In this document: piece after piece, positions 61,176-64,000 of the stretch | Position numbering within the stretch: position 1 is the stretch's first letter | Layout: each line of letters opens with the position of its first letter | Source: Paenibacillus tuaregi | GTDB taxonomy: Bacteria; Bacillota; Bacilli; Paenibacillales; Paenibacillaceae | Assembly: GCF_900086655.1 (NCBI RefSeq) | Contig: NZ_LT575476.1 | Coordinates: 2,329,869-2,393,868 of the forward strand | DNA length: 64,000 nucleotides | Reading direction: 5' to 3' | Position numbers and translations under genes: made by a program | The notes under the pieces: generated by a model | The model's database searches: none | Told to the model about the DNA's origin: nothing | What the model saw: the letters and a program-made list of their open reading frames with translations, nothing else

Positions 61176-62507
61176 ATGAAGAGAAAGCTGTGGCTGGTTA
61201 GTATTTGTATGATTCTGGCGGCAACAACCGCCTGTAGTAGTTCCGGGTCTACAGAAAGCAAAGAGAAGACAAAGAAGAATGGCAAAACAGTGGTTACTTT
61301 GTCAATGACGCAGGCAACAGAATTTATGCAGGCTGTGGAAAAAGATTTTGAAGAGAAGAATCCGGATATAGATCTGCAAATCAAAGCTGCTTTACAAGTG
61401 GGAGAGAATTACGATCATAGTAAATATGAAAAATATGAAAAAACAACCAATACCGCCATGCTCGCTGGGAAAGGACCGGATATCATTCAGTTAGAGGGTC
61501 TTCCTACCAATGAGTATATGAGCAAACAGCTGTTAGTCAATATGAGCGAGTATATGGATAAGGACAACACCTTAAACAAGAACGACCTACAGATGAATGT
61601 GCTTGATGCTCTAAAGGTGAATGGTGGTTTGTATACGATACCTATGGGATTCATGTTACGAGCCTTTATTGGGGACGGGGACGTACTTGGCCGTTCAAAG
61701 GTTCCTGTAGATGACCAAAACTGGACCTGGAAGGATTTTGGAGCGGTATCGAAGCAGTTGCTGCAAGCGGATAAGTCCGGCCAGATCATCCGTTATGCAA
61801 TCGCCAATAACCCGCCAGACTACATTCTTACGGAGATGGTGGTTGACAGCTACAACCAGTTCGTGGATCAGGCTGCCAAGAAGGGCAAATTTGATTCCCC
61901 GGAATTTGTGAGCTTAATGCAGGAAGTTAAACAAATGTACGATGATAAAGTGATGAGCTCAGAACCAGCGGAAACGGGCACCCAGTTATTTTATTCGGAA
62001 GTCTTGTCTCAGCCTGCCGATTTTGTTAATACCCCGTACTCCTTGTTTTCCAATCCGAAGTTGTTACAGAAGCCTCACGGACAAGGACAGAAGGGAGGGA
62101 TGAGAATCATTCCGTTATCTGAGTTTGCCATCGGAGCGAATTCATCCGTGAAGGAAGAAGCATGGAGATTCATTGCATATCTGTTATCGAAGGAAACGCA
62201 GTCACTTAAAAGCAGGGAAGGATTCTCACTGGTTAAATCCGTGAACGGAAAGAAGCTGGACGATGTTCAGGAACAAGTAAAGAACGGATCGTTCAAGCTT
62301 CCAGATGGCAAAACAGCTAATGTGCCGGACAGTGAATTTGAACAGTTCAAACAGATGATAAATACCGTTAATAATTACTCAGAGGCCAAGGGAAAGGTTG
62401 TCGCTATTGTCAGTGATGAGTCCAGATCGTTCTTCTCCGGCCAGAAGTCAGCCGAGGAAGTGGCGAAGCTGATCCAGAACAGGGTGACTACTTATTTGAA
62501 TGAGTAG
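61176..62507 (+). CDS. Extracellular solute-binding lipoprotein, family 1
   Basis: 443 residues. Lipoprotein signal with Cys20 (ATTACSSSGS), then a Lys/Glu/Ser linker and the two-lobed fold: VVTLSMTQATEFMQAVEKDF, GKGPDIIQLEGLPTNEYMSK, LYTIPMGFMLRAFIGD and SSVKEEAWRFIAYLLSKETQ. It would deliver a sugar or oligosaccharide to the two permeases. It is last gene of the operon and followed by a terminator. The repeat element directly upstream may affect its translation or message stability. Sugar specificity unknown. Confidence 0.9.
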   Translation: MKRKLWLVSICMILAATTACSSSGSTESKEKTKKNGKTVVTLSMTQATEFMQAVEKDFEEKNPDIDLQIKAALQVGENYDHSKYEKYEKTTNTAMLAGKGPDIIQLEGLPTNEYMSKQLLVNMSEYMDKDNTLNKNDLQMNVLDALKVNGGLYTIPMGFMLRAFIGDGDVLGRSKVPVDDQNWTWKDFGAVSKQLLQADKSGQIIRYAIANNPPDYILTEMVVDSYNQFVDQAAKKGKFDSPEFVSLMQEVKQMYDDKVMSSEPAETGTQLFYSEVLSQPADFVNTPYSLFSNPKLLQKPHGQGQKGGMRIIPLSEFAIGANSSVKEEAWRFIAYLLSKETQSLKSREGFSLVKSVNGKKLDDVQEQVKNGSFKLPDGKTANVPDSEFEQFKQMINTVNNYSEAKGKVVAIVSDESRSFFSGQKSAEEVAKLIQNRVTTYLNE

Positions 62508-62528
62508 GCATTAAAAGAATTGCACGCT

Positions 62529-62560
62529 GAAGCCCCTTGAATTGGCACGAGGGGTTTCTT
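62529..62560 (+). terminator. Terminator of the permease-adaptor-binding protein operon
   Basis: Stem GAAGCCCCT / AGGGGTTTC (one G-U pair) around TGAATTGGCACG, then TTCTTCTC. Confidence 0.75.
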
Positions 62561-62651
62561 CTCATGTATAAGGAAATAAACCCATATTATTCTAAGGGTA
62601 CACGTGTTAGTATGGTTTTTAGGGACTATTTCTTTGGTAGGAGAGATTAAT

Positions 62652-63548
62652 ATGACTAAATTGTCTAGATTGTTGACTTACATAGCGGTTGGTTCAATAG
62701 TATTAACGGGGTGCTCTACGTCAAATCGTGAAGCTAAGTCGGATTTCAGTGCAGGGAATGCTGAGAAATCCACAGTACAACTTACGAAGCAAATGAGCTA
62801 CAAGCAAGCACCAGTAAATGTCAAGCTAGTAAAAGCTGAAGCAGAATATGTTGTGCCTTACATAAAAGCAGTTGAGCAAATGAATGTAAAAAACACCAAA
62901 TTGGCTAAAAAATATTTGGACTTAACGATCGCCGACTTTCCGAATACCAAACACAGTTACCGGGCACAGGTTTTAAAAACGGTAATTTTGCTGTCGGAAA
63001 TGATCGGAAATGTGAATGTGAATATGAGGTATTTGAAGGGCATTGAAGAATATATGAACAGTGACCTTGGAGATGCTGACGGTATTCAGAAGTTGAAAAA
63101 AATGATGGATAAATTATCATCAGAACATGAGTCAACAAAGAAGCAGTTGGATCAATCCATCAGCCTAGTTTTGAAAAATTATTCTCAATATAAAAATATA
63201 TCTATTTATAAAACACCATTAAATTTCCCCTTGAAAAAAACTGATGTATCAAACGATCTGATTTTGTTTGAAAAAATTGGATACCCGATTCCCAGAGATT
63301 ATGTAATTGAACAGGATTTTAAAAATTCTAGAGAAAAATATCTTAGTATGGTTATACTAGTGACTTTTGAAAATAAGAAGGTTAACTATCCTAATATATT
63401 TTTATATGCTGGAGGAGCAATTGGAACTAGTGACAAATCTAAAAAAGTAAAGCTGTTGCAAGAAGTAATTAAGCTGACAGAAGGCGATAAATATAACGAA
63501 GCGAGATTAGAAGCACAAGAGCAATTAAAAGAAATGAACAAAAAATGA
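62652..63548 (+). CDS. AT-rich lipoprotein gene, TPR/YfiO-like helical protein
   Basis: 298 residues. Lipoprotein signal with lipobox VLTGC. The N-terminal half is helical with a TPR-like unit (NVKNTKLAKKYLDLTIADFPNTKHSYRAQVLKTVIL) similar to BamD/YbgF-type repeats. The C-terminal half, after about residue 190, is Lys/Asn/Ile-rich and matches nothing I recognise. Codon use is clearly more AT-rich than in the neighbours (many AAA, TTA, AAT and ATA codons), which suggests later acquisition. The ATG at 62652 behind TAGGAGA is preferred to one 16 codons upstream. Confidence 0.75.
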   Translation: MTKLSRLLTYIAVGSIVLTGCSTSNREAKSDFSAGNAEKSTVQLTKQMSYKQAPVNVKLVKAEAEYVVPYIKAVEQMNVKNTKLAKKYLDLTIADFPNTKHSYRAQVLKTVILLSEMIGNVNVNMRYLKGIEEYMNSDLGDADGIQKLKKMMDKLSSEHESTKKQLDQSISLVLKNYSQYKNISIYKTPLNFPLKKTDVSNDLILFEKIGYPIPRDYVIEQDFKNSREKYLSMVILVTFENKKVNYPNIFLYAGGAIGTSDKSKKVKLLQEVIKLTEGDKYNEARLEAQEQLKEMNKK

Positions 63549-63626
63549 GTAGTATACCAATCAGTTCCTTGACTGGAATTAACACAAAGCCTAGGGAATT
63601 TGTCGCCAAATAATGTTCTTTTCCAG

Positions 63627-63669
63627 TGTGCTAAATGTCACAACTTGAGGTCTGAGGCTCTGTTACGCT
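63627..63669 (+). promoter_or_regulatory. FNR-like box and -10 region upstream of hcp
   Basis: TGTGC-TAAATG-TCACA (63627-63642) matches the Fnr/CRP consensus TGTGA-N6-TCACA at nine of ten positions. An extended -10, TG-T-TACGCT (63661-63669), lies so that the box would be centred near -41.5, the normal place for FNR activation. This fits hcp, an anaerobic nitrosative-stress gene. Confidence 0.5.
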
Positions 63670-63711
63670 GAGCATAACAATGATCCAATTATCGAAATGG
63701 GGGATATTGAT

Positions 63712-64000
63712 ATGTTTTGTTATCAGTGTGAGCAGACACCGGATGGCGGCTGCACTGTAGTCGGCGTATGTGGCAAGAATGAGACGATTGCAAGCTTGCA
63801 GGACACGATGATTTTTGCTTTAAAAGGAATTGCGGCGTATGCGACACATGCGCGCCAACTTGGCTACAGCGATCCGGAAGTCGACCGGATTACTCACGAG
63901 GCTCTATATATGACGTTGACCAACTCTAACTTTAACACGCAAGAGCACCTGGAAATGGCTATGAAGGTCGGAAATGCCGAGGTGCGGATTATGGATGTGC
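63712..64000 (+). CDS. hcp: Hydroxylamine reductase / hybrid-cluster protein, 5' part
   Basis: The first 96 residues are visible, starting MFCYQCEQTPDGGCTVVGVC, the N-terminal cysteine motif that holds the first iron-sulfur cluster of Hcp. ALKGIAAYATHARQLGY follows, and the frame runs off the window. Hcp proteins contain a hybrid Fe-S-O cluster and reduce hydroxylamine or, more likely in cells, nitric oxide under low oxygen. GGGGGA precedes the ATG by 8 bases. An FNR-like box is seen upstream. Confidence 0.9.
   Translation, partial: MFCYQCEQTPDGGCTVVGVCGKNETIASLQDTMIFALKGIAAYATHARQLGYSDPEVDRITHEALYMTLTNSNFNTQEHLEMAMKVGNAEVRIMDV

Noticed and set aside
1-64000. CRISPR arrays, prophage modules or intact insertion sequences
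   Set aside because: No regularly spaced repeats, phage structural genes or transposase frames were seen on either strand.

Overview
The window looks like a chromosomal segment of a Paenibacillus-type Firmicute. GC is moderate, genes are densely packed, and most have strong AGGAGG-type ribosome binding sites with frequent TTG/GTG starts. The gene families fit a soil Bacillota: a DynA-type dynamin, YesM/YesN two-component pairs, an HssRS-HrtBA haem system, a GH46 chitosanase, a DUF485/ActP symporter and ParE/ParC. No rRNA, CRISPR array, prophage or intact transposase was found.

Layout. 0-8.2 kb: 3' end of a dynamin GTPase, a heterodimeric ABC exporter, purT plus an acetyltransferase, and a lipoprotein. 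8.3-22.2 kb: a galactoside-type locus (YesN/YesM, a sensory sugar-binding lipoprotein, then mglB-mglA-mglC). It is split by a 5.7 kb stretch holding a metallo-hydrolase, a PadR / UvrA-like ATPase / SnoaL cassette and decayed genes (MATE pump, cysteine-rich KTR protein, an unrecognised gene). 22.3-26.2 kb: CAP protein, tRNA-Lys, GDSL esterase, ABC-2 exporter. 26.4-41 kb: parE-parC, a MarR gene, RNA-modification genes, acetyltransferase, ABC ATPase, SPFH protein, M14 peptidase and a divergent MarR/MFS pair. 41-47.2 kb: acetate-type symporter, then hssR-hssS-hrtB-hrtA and a 37-residue membrane protein. 47.3-55.9 kb: AraC regulator, chitosanase, multidomain phosphatase, VOC protein, DhaK-DhaL kinase, AraC/GyrI-type regulator. 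56-62.5 kb: an OmpR-type two-component pair followed by two sugar-ABC permeases, a membrane-fusion protein and a solute-binding lipoprotein. 62.6-64 kb: an AT-rich lipoprotein gene and the 5' end of hcp.

Regulatory logic is readable in several places. The yesN promoter and the mglB promoter each carry a cre-like (CcpA) box at the -10. mglB also has a 12-bp direct repeat 22 bp apart next to its -35, suited to the YesN-type regulator. hrtBA is preceded by two GTTCAT half-sites 11 bp apart, as known for HssR. The divergent MarR/MFS genes share one palindrome that supplies both -35 boxes. The PadR gene has a 42-bp near-perfect palindrome over its promoter and a predicted leaderless start. hcp has an FNR-like box placed near -41.5.

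The least expected element is a family of four palindromic, transposase-less repeats (two of about 200 bp, two of about 78 bp) sharing TATATAAAATGAACTT ends. One supplies the stop codon of an acetyltransferase, one fills the marR 5' leader, and one sits inside the transporter operon. The most unusual gene set is the two-component / sugar permease / membrane-fusion protein / binding protein operon at 56-62.5 kb, which has no ATPase of its own.
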